A program made the position numbers and the translations under genes. The notes beneath the pieces were generated by a model that did not search any database, was not told where the DNA came from, and saw nothing but the letters and a program-made list of their open reading frames with translations. From contig DDFC01000026.1 in assembly GCA_002336895.1 (NCBI GenBank), positions 62,001-126,000 of the forward strand: 64,000 bases of DNA. The letters run 5' to 3'. The DNA is from Verrucomicrobiaceae bacterium UBA1938 (GTDB lineage Bacteria; Verrucomicrobiota; Verrucomicrobiia; Verrucomicrobiales; Verrucomicrobiaceae). Within the stretch, counting starts at the first letter, position 1, and each line of letters begins with the position of its first letter. Positions 45,001-52,933 of the stretch are shown here, one piece after another.

Positions 45001-45549
45001 CTTCAGATCCCGGTGGAGGATGCCGCGCTCATGCGCGTGGGCCACGGCGCGGGCCACCTTGGCCATGGCCGCCGCGATCTCGCGGAAGTTTTCGCGGTGA
45101 TGCTCCGCCCACTCGGCAATCGTCTGCCCTCCGGGCACATACCGCATGGTAAAGTAGTTCTGCATCTCATGCTCGCCGATCTCATACACGGGCACGATGT
45201 TGGGGTGATGCAGATTGGCCGCAGCGCGTGCCTCCACCCGGAACATCCGCAGGGCCTCCTCGCCTGCGAGTTCGCCCGCGATGATCATCTTCAGGGCGAC
45301 CTCGCGTTCCAGGCTGATCTGCCGTGCGCGGAAGACCACGCCCATGCCGCCGCGGGCGATCTCCACCAGGAGCTCATAATCTCCAAAGCGCCGCCCCTGC
45401 AGCGCATCCAGCAGCACGCTTTCATCGCAGGCCGTGGCCAGCCGCATCAGGCACTGGGAGCAGGGGGCGCCCGGCCTCACACGTGCACCGCAAACCGCGC
45501 AGCAGGAATCGGCGGCTTCAGGAGGTGGGGCAGGGGGCTGTTCAGGCAT
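42013..45549 (-). CDS. Ser/Thr protein kinase with zinc ribbon and C-terminal WD40 repeats
   Basis: The ATG at 45549 is chosen; the frame extends 20 codons upstream with no domain sequence. The protein has about 1178 residues. An N-terminal zinc ribbon has C17/C20 (CCAVC) and C30/C33 (CSQC). The PknB-type kinase domain (57-320) has the P-loop GGMGVVF, K87 in VALKM, HRDLKPSN with D181 and DFG at 199-201, so it should be active. One transmembrane helix (342-365) is followed by about twelve WD40 repeats (440-1120; for example LWDVSTGRQT, VWDARTGAS). This architecture is frequent in Verrucomicrobia and Planctomycetes. It lies downstream of the T3SS effector genes on the same strand, 90 bases after the TPR-transferase. 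Confidence 0.95.
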   Translation of the reverse strand: MPEQPPAPPPEAADSCCAVCGARVRPGAPCSQCLMRLATACDESVLLDALQGRRFGDYELLVEIARGGMGVVFRARQISLEREVALKMIIAGELAGEEALRMFRVEARAAANLHHPNIVPVYEIGEHEMQNYFTMRYVPGGQTIAEWAEHHRENFREIAAAMAKVARAVAHAHERGILHRDLKPSNILWDPSGEPQVTDFGLAKLLDDTGGKATSTGMLLGSPCYMAPEQVGGQVDKITTATDVYGLGAILYELLSGHPPFTGKSVLDIARQIHENSPKNLTAVPLDLRTVCVKCLAKKPADRYATAQALAEDLERFVKGEPVTAVPLRRAERVWRWAQRKPALALLAALCSVSILAGTTGVLWQWRAATRANKAQAAALERMHWQDIDEWVDRGEHARALAYLASLIRANPEHWQAVMYAMSIVDQHVFPVLQGPVIRPAVKLVTPACMSLDGKSILTAGDDRAVRLWDVSTGRQTAEWPQDKPVTAIGMTTVVSGIFIATEDGALSLHSSRGQPLRLRRKYTGPILELGVSTDQSHLIARSAEGIETWTMAAIEQTPWSIALPDGIKGASLSADGSRLLVWNTRQAAVWDTSARKAVLQLSADITFRSGVLAAGGARVAFIDGSFLAKIWDVASGDLVQSVESQLAKSKFISLDRAGSRLTVAGNANHLTVYDVESGLTVSPLMSHHYAISSLQASPDGSCTVSYGNDDAIHVWDARTGASFMTSISFGLPRKKTHVQPSLDGSSVLVHHRLEGQFDESITVWKGNAQLPPKRHHVPGQRDFNSGRISPDGRLGCLGLNPENRAYVYELATDRVILDKPLVGDVYGIHFSPDHKKCYGVTANGAVYGWELETGQELWQPNQQPGMIRPSAISPDGTRLIAGHNDGHIRIYDTATGAVALTLDHPGEVKVLRFAPDKSGRFMSGSTDGIAHVWDLATGQKLQTFTGHSHTIIAGDWSPDSRFIATASYDSTARVWDVSTGQMTGTPMPHFAWLSHLEFSPDGRRVVTACRDGTARLWNARTGQPVSPQLQQGYTCETVRFTADGATFLVRDHEGFRFWDSENAIPVSIHYPEPVSGGLGMDSKNWRAIMNPDGTRVFLGYSINEGALWQVNHPRGKAPAWFADLLETLCLSSLDENKPIGILLGEHVLEVRKQLLQSDPSDFHSQWAKHVLGMTAAR

Positions 45550-45638
45550 GAGGCGCAGCGTCTGGAAGGCGGAAAGCCTCTGGATAAAACATAACCTGAA
45601 ATATGACAAGGATTACGGCTGTGCTGTGAAGAGTCACC

Positions 45639-47387
45639 TCAGCATGCAGGTGCGGGCCCGCCAAAGCGCAGTCGCAGTTCCTCCAGCACGCGTGCCACCA
45701 CCTGCGGCCATTGTCTTGAGGCATCCTGCCGGAACAGCCGCATCTTCGAGGGGTACCAGTGCGAATGGGATTCCTCGGCCAGCCAGCGCATGTCTGGCAC
45801 GTAGGGCAGCAGCACCCAGACGGGCTTTCCCAGCGCACCCGCCAGGTGTGCCACCGAGGTGTCCACGCTGATGACAAGATCCATCTCCGCAGTCAGCGCC
45901 GCAGTGTCTGCAAAGTCTTCCAGCTCCGGTTCCCACGTCTTGATGCGGCCTGCTGACAGTGCTGCACGGTCCGAGTCGCGGATCACTTTTTGCAGGCTGT
46001 GAAACTCCGCATCCAGAGTCAGCAGCGGCTCCAGCAGTGTGGCTGCCATGCTGCGCCGCAGATCATTGGAATGCTCCGTACTGCCAGACCATACCAGCCC
46101 GATCCGCGGGCGTCGTGAATGCCCCAGCAGGCCTGCCCAGCGTGCGCGGTGTGCGGGCGGGATGTGCAAATAGGGCAGGCTGGCCGGGACCTCATTCAGA
46201 GGTGTCGCCATGGCCGCAGGCAGGCTCATCATGGGGCAGTAGCAGTCAAAGGCAGGCAGCCGCTGCCCATTGGCGATGACCTCCAGGCCCGGAAAGCTTT
46301 CACTCAGCAGTGTCACCAGCCCGGGCTGCACCTCCAGGATCACCCGCGCGCCGCGCTCCGCCAGCAGCGGCGCATAGCGGCAGAAATGCAGCGTGTCACC
46401 AAAGCCGCCGTCCGGATTGATGAGCACCGTTTTGCCTGCGATGTCTTCCGCACCCAGCCAGATGCGTGTGTCAAAATCGCGCGCCGCCTTGGAATACCGC
46501 ATGGAACGCCAGCGCCACTCAAACAACGGCCAGCCTTGCAGGTAGTCGCCTTTCAGGATCAGCAGCTCGGCCTTGTTCCATTGTGCATCCGCGTGCTCCG
46601 GCTGCAGCGCGATGGCGCGGTCGCAGCTTTCAATGGCATCGTCGACCCGCTTCAGCTCACGCAGGGAGATGCTGCGGTTGTACCACGCTTCCGCATATCC
46701 TGGCTGCAGAGCCACCGCCCGGTCATAGCTCTGCACCGCATCCTCCAGCCGGCGCAGGCGGTGCAGGGCATTGCCACGATAGTTGTGCGCCGCCGCATCC
46801 TCCGGCTGTAGTTCCACCACCCGGTCATGGCATCTCAAAGCTTCTTCAAGTCGGCCCAGTATTCGCAGCGCCACGCCTCGGTTTTTCCACGCATTCGCAT
46901 AGTCCGGCTTCAGCTCCAGCGCATGATCGTAGCATCTCACCGCCTCCTCCCAGCGCTCCAGATCTTGCAGGGCGATGCCGCAGTTGCTCCACGCCTCCGC
47001 ATAGCCCGGCCTAAGCTCCAGCGCACGGTCAAACGCTTCCACCGCCTCCAGCGGTCGCCGCATGCACCGCAGCGTGTTTCCGCGGTTGCTGTGCGCCTCG
47101 GCATGCTCAGGTTGCACGCACACGCATTGGTCATAGAGGTGCAGCGCCAGCCTGAGCCTTCCAGCCTGCAGGTGCAGCGTCGCCAGCCAGTGCAGCACCC
47201 CGGCATCTTGCGGCCTCGCTGCCAGCAGCGCTTCATACACATGGCGCGCCTCCTCCAGCCTGCCTTCCCGGTGCGCATTCACCGCAGCCGCCAGCACCCG
47301 CCCTGGGTCGGCTTCCTGGGGCGCAGGCGCGTTCACACCGCGCGCCCCTGCGCCCTCAGCCAGGAATTCATCCACTGCCGCATTCAC
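45639..47387 (-). CDS. TPR-repeat protein with C-terminal GT9/GT41-like domain
   Basis: It starts with GTG, and the GTGA overlaps the stop of the upstream effector gene by four bases, so the two are translationally coupled. The 582-residue protein has about eight TPR units (residues 30-290; recurring YAEAWYNRG-like and LELRPGYAEAW cores). A C-terminal domain of about 250 residues contains LINPDGGFGDTLHFCRYAP, IGLVWSGSTEHSNDLRRS and LVISVDTSVAHLAGALGKPVWVLLPYVPDMRW. These are hallmarks of the TPR-fused heptosyltransferase-like (GT9/GT41-related) family. It probably transfers a sugar, possibly onto protein. Pairing with an effector gene is unusual. Confidence 0.85.
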   Translation of the reverse strand: MNAAVDEFLAEGAGARGVNAPAPQEADPGRVLAAAVNAHREGRLEEARHVYEALLAARPQDAGVLHWLATLHLQAGRLRLALHLYDQCVCVQPEHAEAHSNRGNTLRCMRRPLEAVEAFDRALELRPGYAEAWSNCGIALQDLERWEEAVRCYDHALELKPDYANAWKNRGVALRILGRLEEALRCHDRVVELQPEDAAAHNYRGNALHRLRRLEDAVQSYDRAVALQPGYAEAWYNRSISLRELKRVDDAIESCDRAIALQPEHADAQWNKAELLILKGDYLQGWPLFEWRWRSMRYSKAARDFDTRIWLGAEDIAGKTVLINPDGGFGDTLHFCRYAPLLAERGARVILEVQPGLVTLLSESFPGLEVIANGQRLPAFDCYCPMMSLPAAMATPLNEVPASLPYLHIPPAHRARWAGLLGHSRRPRIGLVWSGSTEHSNDLRRSMAATLLEPLLTLDAEFHSLQKVIRDSDRAALSAGRIKTWEPELEDFADTAALTAEMDLVISVDTSVAHLAGALGKPVWVLLPYVPDMRWLAEESHSHWYPSKMRLFRQDASRQWPQVVARVLEELRLRFGGPAPAC

Positions 47388-49531
47388 TTCACCACCTGAA
47401 ACTCAGATTTCGGGTCCGCGATAAACCGCTCCACCTTTTGGAAAATCGCATTCAGCGGTTCCAGCAGTTTCAGCATGTCGTTCCACTCACTCTCAGGCAG
47501 ACTCAGCAGCTTCGAATCTTCGTTTTTCACGATCACATGCTCCTGCCCCTGGTAGAAAAGTTCCGCCTTCAGCCGCAGGTCACCAAATCCATTGAAAGCG
47601 TTTTCCAGCGCCGTTTTCTCCTCCCCGGTCAGCACACCCAGCTTCAGCAGCGCGCTCAGCCGCTCTCCCGTGTTTGTCACACTTGGCGGCACCCCATGGT
47701 ACTTGCATAGCGCGCTCGCCACAAAGAACGGAAAGCGCGTAAGCTTCTTCGCATCAATCTTCTGCAGGTTTGTAGGGTCAGGAACAGCAATGGGATTGCC
47801 TTTGCTCATGCCTCCCACCACATCTTTCAAGTTGTTGACGGCAAAGAACTGGCCGGTGCTCATCTCGGGCATTGAAGACGCCTTTTGGAAATGATCCCTG
47901 ACTCCCTCATTATATCTCTGTGCCAGACTTTCATTTCCCACCAGACTTTTCGCCGCCGAAAACACTTCCACAGTCACGTAATCCCCTTTGAGCTTCCCGA
48001 GAATGGACTCGGGAGGTCCCACCATTTCCTTGTCCCATCCTCCCTTCGGGCTGTTGCCCCCTGGGTCCAGACACAAGCCTTCGCTGATCGGAATGGTTTT
48101 GTCAGGGCCGGTCGGAGTTTCTCCCAGCGCAGTGACTCGCATCGTGAACAGGGTGATCGCGTCCTGCAGCTTCTTGTCCACATTGCCGGACGTTGTCAGC
48201 ACCGCAAACTCCAGGTCAGAGAACGGGAACATTTCATCCCTGCTTCCCGAGCCCAGCATCATCAGGCTCTGCGACTGCTCGTCCACGCCAAATTCGGCCA
48301 GGCATTCACGATACATGTCTGTGATAAACCCTCTCAGCTTTTGGGAGGTTTCAGAGGCAGACGCAGTGAGTTCACTCCGCAGCTTGGTCAGGCGCTGGCG
48401 GTCCTGTTCAATGGAGGGCGGTTTCACATCTCTGCGTTTCCGGCCGGTTCCATCCACCACCAGCTTTTTCATGCCGGCCGCCGTCTCCTCCCGCATTCGC
48501 ACGGCATCATCTAGATTCCCCTCTTCCATGTAGCATTTCTCCGCCAGGCACAGTCGTTTCACCTTCTCTCCACCTGTATATTTCTCCGCCTCCCTTTCGT
48601 AGCATGCTCCCACTCCTGGGGTTCCGGGGCTGATCATGCCGTCATTGATTCCCTTCATCGCCATGGAATTCGCGAGTTCTTCGAGCCCTCGGTTGTTGGC
48701 TTCCGTGAAGAGCGTGGCCATGTTTTGCAGGATGCTTTTCTGCAGGTGGGGATGGGAGTCCATCGTCATTCCCGCTCTGTCCATCAGGGCGGAAAGAGTG
48801 GCAGGCCCGGTTTCAGGATTTGATAACACCTCGTTGATCTGTTCACGGCTCAATGCGCCTTTTGTGGCAAAGATGTGTGTCAGAGCCTCTTGAAAAGCAT
48901 ACTGCTTCAACTGGTCGTGAGAAATTTGGGAGAGGCTCAATGATGGGAGAAGACCATTGGTTTCATTCCTGGACGCCTGTCTCATCATTTCCTTCAAAAC
49001 AGCCTTTTCAAAAAAAGGCAGCATTCCTGGTTCGAATGGCGGCAGGGCCATCCCATAGCGCTTCTGAAACATCGCTGCCACTGTGCTGTTGGGGTTGCCG
49101 GACACGTCTTCGTAGATGCCCTTCAGCACTCCATCTTTGCCCAGCACCCGCCGGATCTCATCCTTCATAGACACAACCACGGACGCATTGTGCTGCTTGA
49201 TAAACGTGTCTTTGTGGGTTTCCGCATGTTTCAGCAGCATTTCCACCGTCCTTCCTTTCAGGCTCTTATGCTTCCCTATTTCGTTGTGCGCCTGCTTCGC
49301 CATCGCATCGCCATACTGCTCACGGATCGCCGTTAGGAAGGACTCCTTCGTTCGCAAGTTTTCCAGGCTTTTCGAGTTGCGCCCCCCGGTCGTACGGCCT
49401 CGAAACCATTCCACCAGACGCCCCAGCCCTGTTCCTTTCGTCTCCACATGTCCGTCCGTAGTCACGGCGAGTTTGCCACCAGTCATCGTTTGTGACGCAG
49501 CGGCTCTGAATTGGCTCAGTGTGATGCTCAT
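47384..49531 (-). CDS. Putative type III effector with GlnD/DUF294-like nucleotidyltransferase domain
   Basis: The 715-residue soluble protein has no signal peptide and a Ser/Thr/Gln-rich N-terminus (SITLSQFRAAASQTMTGG) as in T3SS substrates. Residues 40-420 are helical. At 424-445 it has MMLGSGSRDEMFPFSDLEFAVL, matching the G-S-x-x-R-x-E-x(4)-S-D-x-D core of the GlnD/DUF294 nucleotidyltransferase fold. G427, S428, R431, E433 and the metal-ligand pair D439/E441 are present (E in place of the second D). The remaining 270 residues are uncharacterised. The gene lies 46 bases downstream of a CesT-type chaperone gene, the usual chaperone-effector order, and is GTGA-coupled to the TPR-transferase. 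Nucleotidylation of a host or bacterial target is inferred. Confidence 0.6.
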   Translation of the reverse strand: MSITLSQFRAAASQTMTGGKLAVTTDGHVETKGTGLGRLVEWFRGRTTGGRNSKSLENLRTKESFLTAIREQYGDAMAKQAHNEIGKHKSLKGRTVEMLLKHAETHKDTFIKQHNASVVVSMKDEIRRVLGKDGVLKGIYEDVSGNPNSTVAAMFQKRYGMALPPFEPGMLPFFEKAVLKEMMRQASRNETNGLLPSLSLSQISHDQLKQYAFQEALTHIFATKGALSREQINEVLSNPETGPATLSALMDRAGMTMDSHPHLQKSILQNMATLFTEANNRGLEELANSMAMKGINDGMISPGTPGVGACYEREAEKYTGGEKVKRLCLAEKCYMEEGNLDDAVRMREETAAGMKKLVVDGTGRKRRDVKPPSIEQDRQRLTKLRSELTASASETSQKLRGFITDMYRECLAEFGVDEQSQSLMMLGSGSRDEMFPFSDLEFAVLTTSGNVDKKLQDAITLFTMRVTALGETPTGPDKTIPISEGLCLDPGGNSPKGGWDKEMVGPPESILGKLKGDYVTVEVFSAAKSLVGNESLAQRYNEGVRDHFQKASSMPEMSTGQFFAVNNLKDVVGGMSKGNPIAVPDPTNLQKIDAKKLTRFPFFVASALCKYHGVPPSVTNTGERLSALLKLGVLTGEEKTALENAFNGFGDLRLKAELFYQGQEHVIVKNEDSKLLSLPESEWNDMLKLLEPLNAIFQKVERFIADPKSEFQVVK

Positions 49532-49577
49532 GAGTCTTCGTTAAATCAAAATTCCCAGGTGGTGAAAATGTTGTCGC

Positions 49578-50036
49578 TCAGGCAAAGTCATGCATGGGCA
49601 TGATCTCTGCGCTGGATTCCTGGGCTGCGGCTTGACCGAGTTTCTCCGTCCAGCTTTCGCACGCATCCGTGAAGCTCTCCAGGCTCGCCGCCAGACCCTG
49701 CACATCCAGCCCCTCCGCAGGCATCTGTCTTTGCAGCAGAATCGCTCCAGACTCCTCGGCCAGCGCCAGCGTGTCCCCCTTTGTTTCACCCCACAGCAGG
49801 TTCGCCCCCAGCGCAGTGCTCAGCATCTGCTCACGTCCTTCTTCGGGCAATGTGGCCACCACTGAGTAAAGCATCAGCATGCCCGTCTCACTCTTGTGCT
49901 CCAGGTTCACCACCACATCATCCAGGCCCAGGCAGCAGATCCCGCTCTCATCCAGCGCCAGCTCAGGCACGCCCAGCACGCCCCCGAGTTCAGAAATAAG
50001 CAGGGTCGGCGAAGCAGAATCATAAGTTTCGGACAT
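49578..50036 (-). CDS. CesT-family type III secretion chaperone
   Basis: The 152-residue acidic protein shows the class I (CesT/Tir-type) chaperone pattern. After an N-terminal helix comes LALDESGICCLGLDDVVVNLEH, then LYSVVATLP, AALGANLLWGE-like STALGANLLWGETKGDTLAL, GAILLQRQMP and a C-terminal helix ending in FTDACESWTEKL. The pattern strand-turn-strand-helix with a conserved N-L-x-x-x-x-G is repeated in the proteins at 50658, 52934 and 53383. Such homodimers bind the N-terminus of a cognate effector. The gene immediately downstream encodes the nucleotidyltransferase-like effector, which is the probable client. Confidence 0.8.
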   Translation of the reverse strand: MSETYDSASPTLLISELGGVLGVPELALDESGICCLGLDDVVVNLEHKSETGMLMLYSVVATLPEEGREQMLSTALGANLLWGETKGDTLALAEESGAILLQRQMPAEGLDVQGLAASLESFTDACESWTEKLGQAAAQESSAEIMPMHDFA

Positions 50037-50164
50037 AGTAGATCAGGTCGGGCAGGGGTTCCTTGGATGCGCGGATCAACTCCGCCACACCTCTCCTTCC
50101 GCCTTCGCCCCCCCACGGATTACAAACAAAACAGCCGTCGCCCACACCCCTCCACTCAGCTCAA

Positions 50165-50512
50165 TCAGCTCTCATCCGCCTTCCACAAGTTCTGCACCAG
50201 CAGCCGCCAGCTCCATCCAGACACCAGCAGCACCCAGCCGGAGAATGCAGGCAGCTCATGCACAGCCGCCATCACCAGCAGGAAAGCCCCGCACTCCAGC
50301 CACGCCTTCACTCTCGCCACACGGTCCTGCCCCGGCATCCTCCAGGCCGTGACTGCTTGAAAGCCAAGCCCAATGCTCAAAACCACAGCCGCGCATCGGC
50401 GTAAAACCGTCGAATCCTCTGGCCATAAATACCATGTGGCGCAGGCCAGCACCACGGCCACCAGCAAATGCAGGGAAAACGAAGGCGGCTGGCGGTGGGA
50501 GTTTATGCTCAT
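50165..50512 (-). CDS. Small membrane protein of unknown function
   Basis: The ATG at 50512 is chosen (in-frame alternatives lie at 50545 and upstream). The protein of about 115 residues has three hydrophobic stretches: FSLHLLVAVVLACATWYLW, AAVVLSIGLGFQAV and AFLLVMAAVHEL/WVLLVSGWSW. No motif is recognised. It lies 128 bases upstream of the CesT gene on the same strand and may share a promoter in the divergent gap 50513-50657. Role in the T3SS locus is unknown. Confidence 0.5.
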   Translation of the reverse strand: MSINSHRQPPSFSLHLLVAVVLACATWYLWPEDSTVLRRCAAVVLSIGLGFQAVTAWRMPGQDRVARVKAWLECGAFLLVMAAVHELPAFSGWVLLVSGWSWRLLVQNLWKADES

Positions 50513-50657
50513 CCTCTTTCCATAACCTTCTTTCTCTCGCCCCATTACGCCAGGTCTTATCACCAGGCTGCGCTGCACGGGCTCTGAAAAAGTTTCACAG
50601 GCCTGTAATCATGACCCGCGCTTTGGCGGATGCACCGGAGGCTACGCAAACATTTTC

Positions 50658-51131
50658 ATGAACATCCCTGAACATCTCTCTCATCTGGTCAAGCAAATCG
50701 GTCCTCAGATGGATCTCGACGAAGTCGTCGCCTTTACCGAAGAAAACTTCTGGCTTCTCCAGGGCGGGGACGATGTCCTCATGGAAATTTCGTGGGTGGA
50801 AGATCGGCAGACAGTCGTCTTCAGCGGCCTTCTCGGAACCATCCCCGAGGAAAACACCGCCAATGTCCACGCCATGCTCCTCCACTACAACTATGCCTGG
50901 GAATCCACCGGCGGCTGCCGCATGGCCGTGGATCCCAATGACGGCGAAGTCGTCCTCCTCGTCGACCATCCCGTCGCGGAGCTCGATCTTCCCAAACTGC
51001 AGGAGATTATCAGCGGCCTGCTCTCCTTGGTTCCTCTCTGGAAGTCCGCTATTCAATCTCTTTCCGACTCAGATAACGAAACGCAAATTAACGACATCAA
51101 TGACCTGCCACCTAGTGGTATCCGGGTCTAG
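50658..51131 (+). CDS. CesT-family type III secretion chaperone
   Basis: The 157-residue acidic protein begins IPEHLSHLVKQIGPQMDLDEVVAF. It contains TVVFSGLLGTIPEENTANVHAMLLHYNYAWESTGGCRMAVDPNDGEVVLLVDHP, the strand-helix-strand core of CesT chaperones with an N-Y-x-W at the usual N-L position. A C-terminal amphipathic helix (LPKLQEIISGLLSLVPLWKSAI) follows. It stands 49 bases upstream of the kinase-like effector gene on the forward strand, so that effector is the probable client. It is the first gene of the forward half of the island. Confidence 0.82.
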   Translation: MNIPEHLSHLVKQIGPQMDLDEVVAFTEENFWLLQGGDDVLMEISWVEDRQTVVFSGLLGTIPEENTANVHAMLLHYNYAWESTGGCRMAVDPNDGEVVLLVDHPVAELDLPKLQEIISGLLSLVPLWKSAIQSLSDSDNETQINDINDLPPSGIRV

Positions 51132-51180
51132 TTTTCCTCAATTTACATTTCCACTTACGTAAAAATACACCTTTCTTCTT

Positions 51181-52869
51181 ATGCCTACGTCGCTCCAAAC
51201 CAATCCCCACACTTCGTTTGCCAACATCTACAATAGCTTCAAGGAAACTCAGGGGTTTTTCAAAAAGGATGGCTTGTCACTGCGTCTCTCAGGAGACAAT
51301 CTTCATACTAAAAGTTCGAAACCCAGTCGATGGGGTGAGCCGGGAAGAATTGACCGTGCTAAAAAGCGGCTCGCTGCCAAGGAGTTTGTCACGAAGGCAT
51401 TGGATAAACATTTGAAAAAATTCGGTTTCCCTGAGGGATCGGGAGCCAGACTCATTACAAACCTGAGCGAAAATGGTTTGATTAAATCTGATCGAATTAC
51501 GATCAAAGACCTGAAGACCATTACGAAGCACGCCACACGTAGCATCGACAGTGCATTGCGTGAAAAAGTGATTCGGTTCGACCACCCTGATAGTAAGGAT
51601 CATTTGAGGGTGGCCGTAAACGGTTCCCGTGATCGGATGGAAAATTTCAAGAATTCTGGCCTCGATGGACTGGTTGATGGAGCCGTTTGGAAAATGTCAG
51701 ATCATGGCGCGGGAGGGGCTGTCATGGTGACGGGGCAGAACGATGAAAAGTGCATTTTGAAATTCGACGGAGGTTCCATCGAAGTCGCGGAAAAAAGCTA
51801 TCAGCTTTTGGATGCGCTCCGGTTAAATGTTAATGATCCGCTTCCATTTGTTGTTCCAAATATGACTGTGGTTGACCTGGAGCCAGAAAGTGAGTTGCGT
51901 GGTAAAGTTGATCAAAAAATCGAGACTGAGATCGCCAATCTTCGCGACGAGATCCGAGTAGCTAAAGAAAGAAAAAAGGAGGGTGAGAAAGATGGTCCTG
52001 AGTTGATCATGCTCAACTCCAAGCTTCACAGAATGGGAGGGCAGGATAGCTACGGGGTTAAGAAAAATCTTAGGACGAACCCTCAAGTCATGAAAATGGA
52101 GATGGTTCCAGACTCTAAACAGCTCAATTTGCTTGATGTAAACTCAAAGCTGGCGCTCCTGAAATCTGAGCAGTTTGGTCAGAACATTGGCAAGTCCATG
52201 ATCATCATGCAGTTTCTCGGTTTCAATGATCACCTGAACATTGGCTCGGGGGGGAATACAAACTTTGGGAATCTCATGGTCAATTCTGAGGGGCATCTTC
52301 ACCTTATTGATCCTTCCATGTCCTATAATGATCAAACAAGCAAGGTAGGACCTTCAACGCCTTCACTGTTGGCGAAAATGTTGGATGTTCTGGATGTCTT
52401 GGCCAAGTGTCAAAGTAAGGAGGACGCGGAAAAGACCATTGAGGATCTGCTCACAAAACCAGAAGGCAGGTATAAAGGGGAAGACTCAGATGGTGCAGGA
52501 AATCCATTGGGGAATCTGTTAATGTCGGTTTTCGGCGCGATAAATGGCGGAGGAAGCTTCTTTTACAAAGATCCGGGAATAGGAGAAGGTGTCTATTCCG
52601 AATCAGGCAATCTTAACAATATTTCCCCTAAAGAACAGAAGTTGTTCGTGGCCAATGTGGTGCGAGGCTTGCTTGAGGGTGTGCAATTCTTAAACAGGAA
52701 TCGAAATCAAATCTCCGAAAGCATTGAAAACGCCGGCGTGTCTAATTACGACAGCAACCAAGTTTTGAGCCAGGTAAACATTGGATTGGAACATCTCGGT
52801 CAGGATCGCCTTAATCGGATTGAAGTCGCGCTGCAATACTTGGCGACGGATCTCAAAGATAATGTTTAA
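51181..52869 (+). CDS. Putative type III effector with actin-fragmin-kinase-like domain
   Basis: The 562-residue soluble protein has no signal peptide and a polar N-terminus (PTSLQTNPHTSFANIYNSF). It looks kinase-like. ILKF with K194, E201/E204 in EVAEKS and VVPNMTVVDLE form an N-lobe pattern, and MKMEMVP (306-310) a hinge. FNDHLN (348-353) and GNTNFGNLMVN (358-368) serve as catalytic/metal loop, and LIDPS with D377 occupies the DFG-equivalent place. This order resembles actin-fragmin kinase and PI3/4-kinase-fold proteins (D-x-x-x-N, then N-x-x-N-x-x-x, then I-D). Composition is about 45% GC in lines counted, against about 67% in the cyclase gene, suggesting foreign origin. It directly follows its chaperone gene. 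Confidence 0.6.
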   Translation: MPTSLQTNPHTSFANIYNSFKETQGFFKKDGLSLRLSGDNLHTKSSKPSRWGEPGRIDRAKKRLAAKEFVTKALDKHLKKFGFPEGSGARLITNLSENGLIKSDRITIKDLKTITKHATRSIDSALREKVIRFDHPDSKDHLRVAVNGSRDRMENFKNSGLDGLVDGAVWKMSDHGAGGAVMVTGQNDEKCILKFDGGSIEVAEKSYQLLDALRLNVNDPLPFVVPNMTVVDLEPESELRGKVDQKIETEIANLRDEIRVAKERKKEGEKDGPELIMLNSKLHRMGGQDSYGVKKNLRTNPQVMKMEMVPDSKQLNLLDVNSKLALLKSEQFGQNIGKSMIIMQFLGFNDHLNIGSGGNTNFGNLMVNSEGHLHLIDPSMSYNDQTSKVGPSTPSLLAKMLDVLDVLAKCQSKEDAEKTIEDLLTKPEGRYKGEDSDGAGNPLGNLLMSVFGAINGGGSFFYKDPGIGEGVYSESGNLNNISPKEQKLFVANVVRGLLEGVQFLNRNRNQISESIENAGVSNYDSNQVLSQVNIGLEHLGQDRLNRIEVALQYLATDLKDNV

Positions 52870-52933
52870 GGCCGCCTGCTGAAAAATTTCACAGCCAATA
52901 GGTCCTGCCTTTTGCCTTCTTCGTTTCTGCTTA

